From Tyto alba (Eukaryota > Chordata > Aves > Strigiformes > Tytonidae), in assembly GCF_018691265.1 (NCBI RefSeq), contig NW_024881321.1, positions 13,271,387 to 13,335,386 on the forward strand: a stretch of DNA of 64,000 nt, given 5' to 3'. Of the stretch, positions 24,804 through 38,795 are shown piece by piece. The notes below the pieces were generated by a model. That model saw only the letters and a program-made list of their open reading frames with translations, searched no databases and was not told the DNA's origin. Position 1 is the stretch's first letter, and each line of letters opens with the position of its first letter. A program made the position numbers and the translations under genes.

Positions 24804-27800
24804 CTCTGTTACTGTTTTCCTCATGCTTCCAGACTTATTTATAATTTATCTGGAATGTCCTTAAAGTTGTAAAATAAAAGAAAAAAAGAGCAAAGGTAAA
24901 ATTAGGGAAAATGGCTGCTAGATAAAAGCTAAAAAAATTGATTGTTTTCCATACAAAAATACATAATCCCTACCACAGAGCACCCTTGATGAAAGTACTT
25001 TGTTGATTAATGAGAATCAATTCCTCACTCACATTACCAAAATTATAATTTGATTATCTCAACCACTGAAAAGAATAACATAGTGTAATCACATTAGATG
25101 CATTGGAGTCTTAAAGAAGTAAAAGTTGATTTTATTTCAAGAATCACCAAAGATTTTGATGTCCGTATGTATTAGAAATTTTCCTTTTTGTTTTGTGCTT
25201 TTCTACATCATTTAGTAGACTATTGTAATCCTGATAGTTTGTGTCCAAGAGTCCAGCAGGAAAAAAATCTCTAATATTTTTGGTACAGATGAGAAATTAC
25301 ACTTACAATTTTTAAGTACACTACTGTAAAGGACAAAAAGGGCTTAGTAAACATCTTTAACTTCTAAGGAACAAAAACTTATTCCAATATGCCATTGCAA
25401 AGATACTGAACTACTTTAAAATGCAACAGAATAGGGTTTCAATTTCTAATGTGATGTATTAGAGGGGTGCAAGAGCAGATCACTAAAATCACTGCAGTTC
25501 TTCATTTACCTTCAGTTGATTTGGGATTACGAGTTTTTGATAATTTTTTAATACCTGGAAGTGCCAAATATTAATTATACATTTATTATAAATGACTGTT
25601 GATCCCTTTAATCATGAATTCATATCCTACCTCCACTGTGAATAATATGTTAAAGTATTTTGATGGAGTAAGATTACTTTTCATCCTCAGGAAGAAACTA
25701 GAGCAAGTTCCACAGAGATTTTAATCACAGGGACAGTATCTGTATAAATTGCAAAAATCACACCTTTGAGTTTTTCTATATTTTTTACTTTTCAAAAGCA
25801 TAGGTCAATACTCTTACTCATCTCCAAAAAACCTACACTATTTACACTTCTGAGTCTCACACATATCAGAAACCACAGCACTTATAACCTTGCATAAAGA
25901 TTAGTCAGTAGAAAGGTGAACATTGCAGTGCAGTAAAGCTACTGTTAACTTGTATTGGTGAAATTCTCACAACAATACTTGTATCAAAGTCACAACTTTT
26001 ATTTTAACTACCTCTGCTTTTACTAGGCACAGAAGGTTGAAAAATTTTAGCTATTCATAACTCCAGTTAAACTCCATTAAACATATATAACAGAGTAAGA
26101 ATGTTAAAAGTTTACTTCAGTTACTTTTCCTGCTCTGCACAGCACCTCCCTTGATAGAAAAACTGAATAAATTTGTATCTGGCAAATTGAATTATAAGAA
26201 ATGGCATTATCCGTTACAATAACAGGCTTCTTTCATGGATTTTCTTTTCCCAGCAAAACTCTTAATGTTCTATTTCTAAATCATCAAATTCTTCCAATAC
26301 TGAACTTTTATTTGGGCTTATCATATTTTTTTCTTTAAAAATAATGGGAGATCCTAAGATTCTTTTCTTCTATTATCTCAGATATTTTAAGAAGCCTTCT
26401 GCCTTAATTGCTGATCATCTGCAGAGAAGTTTTTGGATCCCACTTACAGAAAACAGAGGAAGAAAAAAATCTTATCTAGGCTCTTCTATTTCCCCAGGTA
26501 TGAGTAAATGAATTAATTTGCATTCCGTCTTTATCCCATCACATATTGAACAGACACTATCATATATGACTTAATTAGCTCAATATTAATTTATCAGAAT
26601 TTACTTGTGTAGGTTATATGATTTTTTTCATCAGCATGCTTATGCATTTCATATAAACCTTCAACAGAATTATACAAGAATTATCCATAGTCCTTTAGCT
26701 TAATGGTTTACTGGCCTGACTATCAGTACTAGCAAGGTGGGGATGATGCAAAAATAGTATGAATGTTTTTGAGGAAACAACTTCCTTAATGCTGTAAAGA
26801 TATTATTAGCTCAAGAGAGAAGGAAGGTTTATTTTTTATTTTATAAATTCTTATTTTTATATTTTTAGTTTTATTTAAAAGAAACCAGGTAAATGTAAAA
26901 ATTATGGATTACAATTTGCTTAGAGACAATTTCCATCCTTCTTATGATAGAATCAGAGAGCACGCAGAGGATTTCTGCAGAAAGATCACAGTCTAAAGGA
27001 GGCTACACATCTTTCTATTCCTTTAAAAAATGGCAAAACCAGATGCATGTAAAAATCCAATTCTGAGATATAAAAAATGAATATTCAGAGCCTGCTGAGT
27101 GCAAAAATAAATCACTCAATAAGGTTAAAAGAACACTGAATTCTGGGAAACTGATAGAATACAAGCTACAGCACAGATAATCATTAGGCAATGAGAAAGA
27201 TCTGGCAAGATTTCTGTAACAAAATTAATGCTGATAACTCTGCATCATCAGTTTAGAAGTACAAGTGGGATTCAGAATAAAAAAAGAACCATGTCCTGTT
27301 TAAGTACTGACAGAATATAATACCATATGTTGAAAAGGAAACTATTAATAGGCCAATCTTTTCTGCGAGATGAAGAAATAGTTTAACTTACATAAGATGC
27401 AAAATTATTTAATTCAGAGGGTAAAACTTTGTACACTATAAAAGCATTAGATGAATCAGTCTTAATTATTTTTAAGGAAGAAAGTCTTAAGTTAAAGCAC
27501 AGTTCCTTAAAACCAAACAACAAATAAAAGCTCCATGACTCAGTCCATGATTATCTATCATCTTTCCACCAACTGAGATGCTTCTACATCCTTTCACACA
27601 ATCTCATTATTTTTGTAGAGAGTTTGTTTTCTGTGATCATTCAGACACTTGGGACAGTTTTCCCTCTGTGTCTTGACAAGTCTCCTCTATCTATTTTCTT
27701 GCTGTTCAGACAAAATCTACCTTTCTGGAAAAATAATTATCTACTACATTGGAATAGCTTGAGGATTTTTTTGTGTCTCTGCAGTTGTACAACTTTATAC

Positions 27801-27975
27801 CCGTGTCAATTAACTGAATGAAATAAGTACTTATATTATTTTCTAATCACTTACAAACTTGCATACAGTGCAGGATGAATTTCACTGCTTGATTTAAATC
27901 TCTAGAATAGCTCCCTTAAAACCAAATCAAAACAGACATGCCACATTAATGCAGAATATCATTTGACTAGGAAAA

Positions 27976-28005
27976 ATGCAGACATCAGTAAGACGATGTC
28001 TGCAT
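27976..28005. repeat. Perfect 11-bp hairpin, 8-base loop
   Basis: ATGCAGACATC (27976-27986) and GATGTCTGCAT (27995-28005) are exact reverse complements. Confidence 0.9.
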
Positions 28006-28316
28006 AACAAAATCCTGTTAAAAAAAATCAGTAAGTTATTAGTTCCAAAGTTTGTAACCTGCAGACCACTGTCAATCCATTGTCAAACCAATATGTACAG
28101 TCTTTCCTTCAATTTCTAGCCCTTTAAACTCTCAGTATCCAACTCAGGTTCTGAGAACTCCCTCCTGGCCTTCCTGTTTAAATTAAATTTTCCGATTCAG
28201 CCATAGGCTGGTTCTAATACCCACTATATATAAACGATGTTTTACCCTCAACATTTTGTCTAGGATTCATTTTAAGGACAAGAATGAGAAAATCAACAAT
28301 CCTGCTGCGGGTTCAT

Positions 28317-28339
28317 GTTTCTCATCCTAGATGAGAAAC
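28317..28339. repeat. Perfect 9-bp hairpin, 5-base loop
   Basis: GTTTCTCAT and ATGAGAAAC are exact reverse complements around CCTAG. This size is expected by chance in a window this long. Confidence 0.85.
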
Positions 28340-28984
28340 CATATTATTCAACATTTCAGACCCAACTGAACTGTCCATATTGTTAAGTCAGCTCTGCCCA
28401 CAAGGCCATTCTAGGGAATTCTGCCTTCTGCTGCAAAACATCCTTATTTTCATGTTTTGTTTTTCAAAACACCAACAAAATTCAGCATATCTTCAAATTG
28501 TTTTCATATCTAATCATTTCAAATGCTCAAACATTTATTTTCATGTATGCCTATAAGAAAAAGCAGCAAGGAAAGGATAACAGAAGTCAGAATACAGCTA
28601 CTTGCTTACAGGAATTTTTTAAAAAGGCAAAATTAATTAAGATATAAACAGTTTAGTTTATACACTTATCTGAAATAATTTTTAAGAGTAATAATTTTGA
28701 ACAGTCTCCCTTTTGCAAATGACAGGAGGCAACAATAGACACATGCATCTAGAAACTTTATTTCTTTGTAAGAAACATTGAAGAAAACATTTCTCTCCCT
28801 CTAACAAAGAAATCCCTGTATATATTTCACTTAATTCAGAGGACTGAAAGCAACCCTGAGGAGACACAGAGTATATAATCATGGAAGAAAAAAGGCTATT
28901 ACGAAGTTCAAAAGATCACATTTCTATTCCTTTTCCCCTCTATAGAAACAACTACACTTGTTTCTAATCCTAGCTGATGTCAGT

Positions 28985-29310
28985 CTAATTTCAAAAACTC
29001 TGATCAGTGAAGTTTTCAAAAACTTCCACAAACCTCTAACCCAGTACTTAAGCATCCTTACTGTTACAAGATATGTCCTAATATCTAATCTAAATCTCCC
29101 TTGCTGATTTTAGTCTTTATTTGTTATGCCCACACAAGTTTGGTATTGTCTAGATTGAACTACCGCTGTTCTTTACAACTTTCCTCTTGGATTATATTTT
29201 CTTTAGACATCTGATCATTCTCATAGCTCACCTGTAGTGAACTCTTTTCAACTGGTCCACATCTTTCTACTCTGGATTGTCACCAGTTGAGCCTCATCCT
29301 TTCAATTATC
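28985..29310 (-). mobile_element. Old CR1 LINE 3' fragment, reverse orientation
   Basis: Read on the plus strand, the section matches the reverse complement of the 3' part of avian CR1. The signature CCTAATATCTAATCTAAATC near 29070-29100 is preceded by CCAGTACTTAAGCATCCTTAC, the decayed form of the usual 'CCAGTGCCTCACCACCCT' segment. It is followed by CTGATCATTCTCATAGCTCA near 29212-29231, matching the conserved 'CTGATCATTCTCATAGC' stretch, and then by GAGCCTCATC. CR1 copies are typically 5'-truncated and lack target duplications, as here. The many substitutions and indels suggest an old, inactive copy. It covers the part of CR1 that is missing from the plus-strand copy at 51604-52576. Confidence 0.8.
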
Positions 29311-30794
29311 TAATATCAGAAATCAAATGTATGCTCTGTCAACCCAATCTTTGTACAGAAAACCTATAATGGCCAGCATTTCCCTCAAAGGTTAGATTAG
29401 AAAAAGAAGATGCACTTCTACATGTACCACAATATGGGTTATTATTGCAGATTGACACAAGTACAACCTACAAGGGCTCAGGACTTGAACCTATTAAGTG
29501 TGGTATGGCAGCAACACTTTTAATTACTGAAGTGCACCAATCAGTTAAAGGCTCCAATATATGCACTTTTTCACAATTAAGAAAATATTTTCTGTTTTTT
29601 GAAATTAACTGATAGACAAACCTGGAACACAGGTACTTTTATATATACTTAATTCTAATAATGTTTGACAGGTAGGCTAATTTAAGATTATGAATCAATT
29701 TGACATGAAGAAAAGGCAGAATATATAGGAAAAGAGGAAAAAAAAATCTGTAGTGCTCTATGGCATAATTTTAATACATATATTTACATTTATTACATAC
29801 ATGCAATTTTGGGATGACATGTATATATATTCTTCAACCAAAGGTGTCATTGCAGGTTGCATATGATATATGCATGGGATTGCATATGCACTGCAGCTTG
29901 CACAGCTATACTTTGCTAATTACATCTAGCAGACTCACACACACTGTGGTAGCAGGGAATCTAGCATAAACAAGTATTTTGCAAGATTATATAGGTCTTA
30001 TCACACTCAGTACTAAGTGAATGAACTGAAAGTTATCTTGAATATGTCAGCAGGAGTCATCCATTTGACCGCAATTCTGACATACCCATAAAGGGATGAA
30101 TAAATCTAGAGACTAGTTACCAGCTCTGTGAAGTACAGCTTCACATTTGAAAAGGACATTGAAAAACATCAATCAGTCCTCCCCAAGAGTTAAATTAGCT
30201 AAATACAGATAAAATAGATTTTTCACTGTACCACTAAATGCAGAAGCACAGGTACTTTGGAGATTCTGTCATGTTCAGTTTCCTTCAGTCCAACCAATGA
30301 ATTGTTGACATTGTTGCTCATCTCAAATTTGCTTCTGTGTCTTATTTTAGAAGAAATCTTTGCAGTTTTCCCAGTCTCCAAAACTGCAGCAAATTGTAAA
30401 TATTTTTTCAGACACATTTCCCAATCTCCACAATCAGCCTACTGGACTGGAAATATGCACTCTATTTACATGATTTGCAGCTGTCTGTACTCTAGTATTT
30501 TCCTGTATGTTAAATATAGTGGACAATTCTACTTATATCTCAATTTTACACCTATGAAAGCTCTCTAATTTCAAAGCTCTTTGCTTACATATCAACAAAA
30601 GGTGAAGCAGGCCCCGGACACATTTCCTGCATACTATATGTAATTCTCTTGCCTGTAAGATACTAAATTACTTAATGAGTGTCCTTATCACTAGTTTAAT
30701 AAAAGGATAGGAATTTTCTGTATTTGTGTGTGAGTGCACAAATCTGTCTGAAGTATAACTTTCTGAAGAATATGGCAGCCTTAATGAACTTGAG

Positions 30795-30905
30795 CAAGAT
30801 ATAAATATATAGATAGCTGTATATGTGTATATATATCTATTCACATCTACAGATATGCATATACGTGTATAGATATAAATATATATATGTATGCACACAT
30901 ACACC
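30795..30905. repeat. Interrupted TA/TG microsatellite region
   Basis: Repeated TATATA, GTATATG and GATATAAATATA units run into CACACATACACCCCCCC. Confidence 0.8.
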
Positions 30906-33566
30906 CCCCCACCCCAATAAATAAAAGTGCAGCAATTCACAAGCAGCACAGCATTATGATACATTATGGCATAACTCACACTAAAGATTGTTATTACAAG
31001 GTTTCAGTGTTTCCTATTTAAGTGGTTTATTTTTCTTTTTTTGACTACCTGACAATTCTGCTGTGTCATTTTACATTAAGCAGAGTTAAATGAAAGTTTG
31101 GGGAAAAATAGTAAAAACAACTATAAAATTATATATATACATACATAATTGCGTATAATAAATAAATATGTGTGTTTGAATAACCAAATAATAATTCTTG
31201 ATGTTCCTTGGTATACAATGATATTCTTTTTTTCATTTTTTTTTCCAGGATATCACAGTATTTCACAGAAATCAAAACCTTTAAATGTATACAAACTTGG
31301 AATGCAATTGTGGGCACAGGGACATCAGGAGTTAAAAGAATTTTTGACCAAGGGATTTTTGTTCTATTTCTTTCCCTACCCCCACAGCTAGAAGAAAACT
31401 GCAGAACCATCATCTTGATTAAAATGCAGGGAACATAAGTACCTATTTTGTTTTGTTATTTCAGTTTTCTCCATAGCTATAGGTTATTTACAGCACATTT
31501 TTGCCATTATCTCTAGCTGTATACTGTGACAGAAAGAATTCTGCTCACAGTCCCCATGATGTCCTTCTATTGTACTTATATATACTTCACTTGGCTTTTC
31601 AATTTATTCCTATACTAATGTTTCCTTTCCAACCCTCCTCATTTTAAATGAGCTGGTGAAAAGTTGTTTCTGAAACAGCGATTTAGCTTATTTTCTGGGC
31701 CTAGAGGAATATAGTTAACTGATTTATTGCCCTACGGATGTTGTAATTGTTGCAAAACATGATGTATTCCCAGAACAGTCATATCAGTATGTCATTTTGA
31801 AAATGTGCCTCCCAGCATTCCACTGAAATTAATGAAGCATCATTAAACAGTTACAGTTCTTAAGCATGTTATACATTCCAGCATGCAAAGAGTTATTGAC
31901 AAACTTCACGATGACAAGAGGTAATATTTCTCAAATCAAAGCTAAATACAGTAATAGCTTCTGAAGGGGTGTTTTAATAACATCCCAAGTTTCAGCTCTT
32001 TAACATGCACTGTAACTTTGAGAACCTGTAACAAAGAATGAGAAATGTTTGGGTTGACTTCAAGCAGGCAAGTAATTAAGGAATCACCATATAGCTGTTA
32101 CAAATTATTAGGAAGAACCCCCCCAAAAAGTAAGAAAATTCACACAACTAAGGTTACTGCTTCCGAAAGATTTCCTTGATAACAAACAAGCCAAAAAAGA
32201 AAAAAAAAACATAACTGTTTATAAGATTCTTTCGGAATATAATTACTCAAGTAGAAACAGGTTGTTCTTGCTATCATTTGTAATTTGCCAAATGAAATTT
32301 AAAAATTGGGCAATGTCTTCAAGATCAGGTAGCAAGCATTTTAAGTATTCTCTAAAGTTCAGATTTAGATGATTACATAAAACACCTGGTTTAAAAGATA
32401 CTTAATAGCTCCTATATGAGCATAATTCTGAAAATTAAGCCAGAAGAAATGCATTTTCAAAATTTGATAAAGTTAAATGAGTTGAAATTTACACTCAAAA
32501 TTTGGAATCTATTTTTCACCGTATGTTAAATGTTATTCTTTTAATGTAATCTTAGATGTGGACTCATTCCATACTTCAGCCAAACCTCATCAGATGCCCA
32601 GAGTGCCACATACTATTCTGTAATGTGGCTTCACTATGACCAAATCAGCAGAATCTTTAAGGAAAATCAGAAATAGGAAGATTCACAGCATTGTGAACTC
32701 AATCACAGACTGACAGAATTAAGACGGAGACCAAGGTTCCAAGCTTACCTTTAGAAATTAAATCTAACTTCCTAACCTTGAAAATGTTATCCTGGACATC
32801 TAATTATGATTTAACCATCTGAATTAAGTGTCTCTTCTAAGCAAAGTTACAATATACATGTTACAGCATAGTTTATATGAAAATGGCTTGGTAATCTTAT
32901 GTGACACAGATTATTTGCTTTTATAATATGAAAAACTTTCTTTTAATGGCCCATTCTTGGTATTGGTTGTTGATGCTCCGGTTAATACCAGTAACCCAAA
33001 AATAACTGCTATCTATGATCTTAATTTTCTGAATCAGCTTATTTAGGTAGTGCATAAATGAAGCATGCTCATGTTTTCATGCCAGCAGCCCAACATTCCA
33101 TTATATGTCATATTTTTGTTTACAAGGTACTTACTAGTCTCCGTCTGGCTAGTATTCTGAGAAATATGGGAAGCATTAATAGTCTGTCTTTACTTATGCC
33201 AGACAAATGGCTGGGAATTTATTGATTGAGACTTTTTTTTATTTCATATAATGATCTGTCAATCAAAGTACAAGCAGGTATTCTATTACAGTTACTAAGT
33301 ACTTCATTAACATTTCATATTACTTACTGTTCTTAAACTACCAGAGCAGAAAACAAAACACCTTAAATGGCTATAAATACAGTAGAAAATGGACATGGGA
33401 TATGTGAAAAACACTAGTAGTAAGTAAGGGCTGCAGGCAAGTAAATATTGGAGACAAAACTTATATACATAAAACTTCAGATACACATTGATGAATGTTT
33501 ATATTCACTTTTCTATTTAGAATATTCAGAATAGCTGGGCTTCTTAACTTTCTCTTTTAAGAATGT

Positions 33567-33607
33567 AAAAAAAAAAAAAACAAAAACAAAAAAAAACTAA
33601 ACAAAAA
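33567..33607 (+). repeat. A-rich (A)nC low-complexity tract
   Basis: A runs interrupted by single C bases, continuing into AAACAAAAAACCC. Confidence 0.8.
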
Positions 33608-34274
33608 ACCCTGTACTTAAATTTCTATAATGTTTTATATATCCTACTTTTCTGCATAGATTATTCACTGTCACTCTTTAATAAAGAAGGGGGGGAAAAA
33701 AATTAAAACTCCCTATCAATCAGCCTACAAATAACTGGTTAAACAGACACCATCCACCTGAAACAGTCAAAATTTTGTGGATTCTGTATTGATCAGATTG
33801 CTGATACCACATGAAGGGAAAGTTTAAAGAAAATTGAAATGATAAATAAAACCCAGAAATATCTGCATAAACCAAATATTCCCATTCGCTACATACTATC
33901 AAAAGCAGAAAGCCGAACAATTGCATGTAGCCCGATCATACACCCCTGAAAATGCAAACAAAACAGTCACCTCAGCAATGTTTTGTCAAATGAGAGCACA
34001 GATGCCACCTATATGAGAAGTTAAATTAACAGTATCTCTTTTAAAGAAGGAAAACAATAACAATAGTAATAATAACGATAATAATCACCTTATAGCTTCC
34101 AATTATTCAGGAACCAAAGTATAATCTTCCAAGCTATATAAAATCATGACAAAATAGCAATAAAAATTTAGCAAATTAGAGAACTACCCTTTTCAGTCTA
34201 AAGTAATATTTGCATGAATTATCATAAAATCTGTATTAGCTTACTTTAATTCATTGCTTCATAATAACAGGTAC

Positions 34275-34350
34275 AAAAAATAACCAAACAAACCAAACCA
34301 ACCCAACCCAAAAAAACAACAACAAAAAAAACAAACAAACAAACAACACA
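34275..34350 (+). repeat. A/C-rich tract with (AAAC)n and (AACC)n
   Basis: AAACCAAACCAACCCAACCC units lead into AACAACAAC and about four AAAC units. A 136-codon minus-strand open frame over 34246-34656 is driven partly by this tract, which gives a run of V, F and G residues, and is not considered a gene. Confidence 0.85.
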
Positions 34351-37300
34351 TAATGTCATCATAATTCCATCCTTACTAATGTACACGCAGATTATAATGA
34401 TGGGTATGTGTCCAAAATTGCACTTGTAAACTGGGTGGCTATGAAAGAGATTCTCAAAAGAACTCACAAATATAAAGCTGATGATCTTTATTTCATTAAA
34501 TTCTACAAATTCTACAAAATAAAGTTCTACAAAATTATTTTCTGAAGTAATCCTTTTACTGTACAAATGGAACTTAATACTGAAAATACGTATTTTAATA
34601 ATCTGGGGAGGGGAAAACAAATCACTCCACAAACAGTAAAAACCTTTTGTGAACATGATGGGGGTTTTAATTATCTCAAATAAGGAGAGTGCTGTTGTTC
34701 AGCTACAGACTCTACTGCCATTTATTTCATTTAGAAGGCACTCGTATACCAGGGTGATGGACGGCAGCCTACAGTAAATAGATTAGGATAGATTTAATGC
34801 TTGCCTTCCCAGTTAAAATTCTAAGACTTAGTGAAATGGAAAGGGGGGGGGCGGTACTTGTTCCTATATTCTTCACCTCTCAAATGGTTATTCTCTGGCT
34901 AGCTGACAGCAAAAGGAAGTAACCATCCCTCATGTTCAATAGGGAGCCAAAGTAAGAGAAAAAAAAAAAAAAAAATCTTAATAACATTCTGACAAAAACA
35001 TGATGGAAAAGGCATTGTAATTTTGAGATGCAAGAATGATAGACAAATCCTTAATTTTTATCACACAGAGTATCAGCATAGAGACTTATTCACATCTGGT
35101 ATAAAGGAGAACTATGCACTTTTTAATTTACTCTTGAGTCTTACTAGTTTGAATACCTCCCTCATCATTTCGTAATGTAAAATGACAGCACTGAACTCTA
35201 ACTGGGACAAAACTATTTACCTAAGGAAAGTTTATCAACGAGAACATATGAGTCTTATTAATTTGACTTTAGAATTCAGACAAAAAAGAATAACAAGTGT
35301 CCAGCACCTCAGCACAATGATAATGAACTCTTGCATTGAAGTAATAGCAATGAAACATGCCTGATTTCAGCAGCTGTTGGAAGCAGCAGGGTTGCTCCAG
35401 TCAGAATGAAGAGAAACTTCCACATCCCCAGATAAATGCATTACAAATCAAACAGTGCATACCAACAGCCAGCAGTACCCTGTTCTTATGTTAACAGTGA
35501 TTAATCACACTGCTGATTGGTTCTCAACTATCTTCACTTCTATCCTTGCTGTGGACAAGATCACTGAGCTGCTCATTAAAAGAGCTGCACATGAGCTGCA
35601 GGAGGGAAGGATGGTGATCCCTGAAGAATTATTATAATCAGTATGAGGCCTTTTCAGCACTTTATATAAGCTTAACTGAGGCCAGGTGTCAGTGATTCCC
35701 CACACCTCTCCCGAGGTCAATACCACCTTGCACCCTGCTACTGACAATACTGTCCAAGTAGCAGAGTTCAATTTTATTGGTGGAACATTTGTAGGAACTA
35801 CAGCATGGGGAAAAAAGACAGTTCACTCTATATATTTAATAAGTGGTCTTCAAGTACTGGAATATGTGAATATAGAAAAATGGCTAGGATATGGGTAGAT
35901 ACTTACACAGTCTTACTGACTGGATAATTTGTCACAGGTACATTATTACTTAACCCCTCTTCCACTGTCTGTTATTTTAGCCTTCCACGAGTTAGGCATC
36001 CAATCTAAATTACTCATACAGTCCACCTCTATAGACAAATGAGAAAGATCCCCCAGAGATCAGAACATCAGAAATGAGATGCCCCGGGCAGCACGATTCA
36101 CTCCCTTGAGATGCTTGTTTTTCTACACCAACCACAGACAGACCTGGGATGACTAGTTTTGACCTAGCACCTAACTTTTAGTTGGTGAACTTTTGTGAGA
36201 GAAATCAAATTTCTCTGAAAACAAATGATGATTTCAGTCACTAGATTCTTTCAAGTTGTTGACCAATATATTTCTGATTCTTGGTCTGCAGGCTTTGGAC
36301 AGATTGTCAGAAGTATTTGCTATATGACTGGACATTAGACCAACCTGACCACATTTGTCCAGAGTAACACTGGCCTTAAAGAGACCTTAAAAGATCATTA
36401 GTGTCTGCTTTCAGCTAGGTTTGTATAAGACATTGAAAAGACTCTGTATTGATTGAATTAATTTACTATTCAGCATTCTTCCAAATCACCTTCTTCCCCC
36501 ATTTCTGCTTTCTGATCTGACACATGTATTGGTAAATCTTAAATTCAGATCTACCTGAGATTATCCAGTGCTGTAAGAATCCTGGCTTCTGAAAACTGAA
36601 ATAAAACTGATCTACATATAAAATGCTGTGGAGGTCACCTCATTAAAGTTTTGCTGTAAGTTACTGAACAGTAACAAAACAGACGGTTTTAAAGGCATCT
36701 GTTACTTAGCCACACATCCTTGTGGATTTTGGTCTCTGTAACTCTTGACAGCTGCTTAAGTCATTACCATATCCTCATCTATGCAATAAGTACCCTAAGG
36801 CTGCCCTACCTCTCAAACTCACAATCTGCAATGCTGCTCACTTCAGTGCTTTGGGGCATATTAGCAACTCATGCTTTTTCTGCTTTGATGTGCATGTTCT
36901 GTACTACTGACCCCAAAATATGCAGGTCTAATGAATTGGCTTTAATAGTTTTCTTGCCCACTTAAATGTTTTTGTTTTAATTGGCTATACTACCATGTGT
37001 CCTGAACTACACAGAAAAGTTCACAGCATAGATGCTAATGGTGCCTTTCTAATTACTTCATAATGAACAAAGGTCTGTCAGAGCAATTTCAGAGGTTAGA
37101 CTTCACAATTAGGAACCCCATTTTAATAAAAAATCAACCTAAAAATTTCACATGCTTAAAAGAAATAATCTACACCATAAAATAATATTTTTTTTAAATA
37201 TCTGGGGTTTTTAAATATTTGTATAAATTCTGCTAGTTACACAAAATTACTATTTTCTTCATTCCCTTCTAATCTATCTGTCAACAGCCACAACCTCAGC

Positions 37301-37511
37301 TTTATCACATTGTCTCTGAAGTGTACTTAACTTTCATGGATCACCACTTTGAGGTTGAACTTGATTTCTCTTTTCATTTAGTTTAGGGAGCACTGATAAC
37401 TGAGGGGCAGGGTCATGCTACCTACTAGCAAGTTTTACATCCAGGCTTCTATGGAGTAGAATCCAATTATTTGTTTCAGAAAACTCCAATGCTTTGTCAA
37501 AGTAAATTCTG

Positions 37512-37532
37512 TTTTTTTTTTTTTTTTTTTTT
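37512..37532. repeat. Poly(T) run, 21 bases
   Basis: An uninterrupted T run followed by CCCAATATTTCC. Confidence 0.9.
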
Positions 37533-38743
37533 CCCAATATTTCCAGTTGCATAGGTAACAGTAAAGATATTATTTCTAATGGAAACAGAAAGTGTAGCAG
37601 CTGGTTCTTTCATCCACTGCGCCATCTACTTTGTGCATCAATGGCACTAAAATACTTTTGTATCACTGCTAGCCTGAAAACCTGAGATCATCATAACATA
37701 ATGAAAGTTTAAGATCAGCATAGATTAAAAGGATGGAAGGCCTCCTCATAATGACAAAATACTGTGGATTAGGCATGAGCAAGGTCTAATATCAGCAATC
37801 TCCGTTAAAACACTATCTGCTCCTTTCATTCTCCTCATGTTACATTAAGTTTGACAGCTGGGGAGTTTAGTGGATTATTCATACACCTGTGTTGCACACA
37901 TTAGCTATAATTAAAACAACACCTGATGTAAGGATAGTTAGTATGGTTGCACTTTTAAATATTCAGACACCAGAATATGTGGAGTTCAACATGAGTAAAT
38001 ATTGGGGCATTTCACGACCGTTTCCACTTGAACATTTAGATATAATTCACAGCAATGCAGTGTGATATCACACTTTCATTCCTAAAAATGTAGCTACAAC
38101 ATTCAATTTCCTGCTACAGATCCACCTGGCCATAAACTTTGTTGTTGTTGGTGGTTTTTTTCATGTTTATTAAAAAAATTCCCCTTAGAAACTAAAAAGT
38201 TACTTTAGTTGCAGAGTATGCAACTAACTACACATTAGCAGGAAAATAAGGTAAAATACACCTTTCAATAAAATTACCAATGTGGTACCAAATAGTTCAA
38301 GCATACTAAATGGTTTTGGACTGCCAGAAATCCATATTTTATTCAGATCAGTTAAAACCTGCGTGTACTTAGAGGTTCACCTACATGAGCATTTTGGTGT
38401 GAATCAGAAATGAATTTTAAAAATTAGCATAGAGCTTGTGTTCAACTGACTGAGCCTTGGTTTACAATTTAGAGACATTTGGAATTGCACAAACTGTCTT
38501 TCTGGTGAATTCAGCTGAAAGGTAAGAAGAGCTCCTGTATTTCAGGGCATCCAGCACAGGATGAGACAAGAGCAAGACCTAGCAAAATTCTAAAAATTCG
38601 TAAGGTATAGATTTCAAGACCTCAGCATCATCTGTTGATTCACTCCAAAGTGGTCTATTGTGTCACCCTACTTGATGATATTAGATGTAGTTTACATACT
38701 TGGGGAAAGAGTAAAATAGCAAACTTGAACTCCTTGTTTCTAG

Positions 38744-38795
38744 AAAAAAAAAAAAAAAAAAAAAAAAAAAGGAAAAAAAAAAAAAGAAAAAAAAC
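38744..38795. repeat. Poly(A) block interrupted by G
   Basis: A run of 27 A, then GG, a further A run, one G and another short A run. Confidence 0.9.

Larger units (their letters stand above)
24804..28984. other. Unique AT-rich non-coding DNA
   Basis: No gene or transposon was recognised. It contains two small perfect hairpins (27976-28005 and 28317-28339) and otherwise ordinary AT-rich sequence. Confidence 0.55.
29311..34274. other. Unique AT-rich non-coding DNA
   Basis: No gene was recognised. It has a TA/TG/CA-rich microsatellite region at 30795-30905 that ends in a short C run, A/C-rich sequence at 33567-33607, and an imperfect (AAT)n stretch at 34050-34086. Two strong pyrimidine-AG signals (ending 31248 and 31387) lack any donor downstream. 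Confidence 0.5.

Noticed and set aside
31225..31438. Two overlapping open frames after a strong pyrimidine-AG signal, with a second acceptor-like signal at 31387
   Set aside because: No donor follows either acceptor, both frames are equally open, and neither peptide is recognised. It was judged chance.
32640..32820. Possible CR1 3'-end-like text (AATCACAGACTGACAGAATT)
   Set aside because: Only a short stretch resembles the CR1 terminal region and the following sequence does not align. It is too weak to annotate.
34246..34656. 136-codon minus-strand open frame, the longest outside the LTRs
   Set aside because: Its V/F/G-rich part comes from the A/C-rich low-complexity tract, there is no recognisable domain, and its composition follows AT-rich background.
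35182..35898. Cluster of short open frames on both strands
   Set aside because: None shows homology to a family I know, the frames conflict on opposite strands, and no transposon ends are visible.
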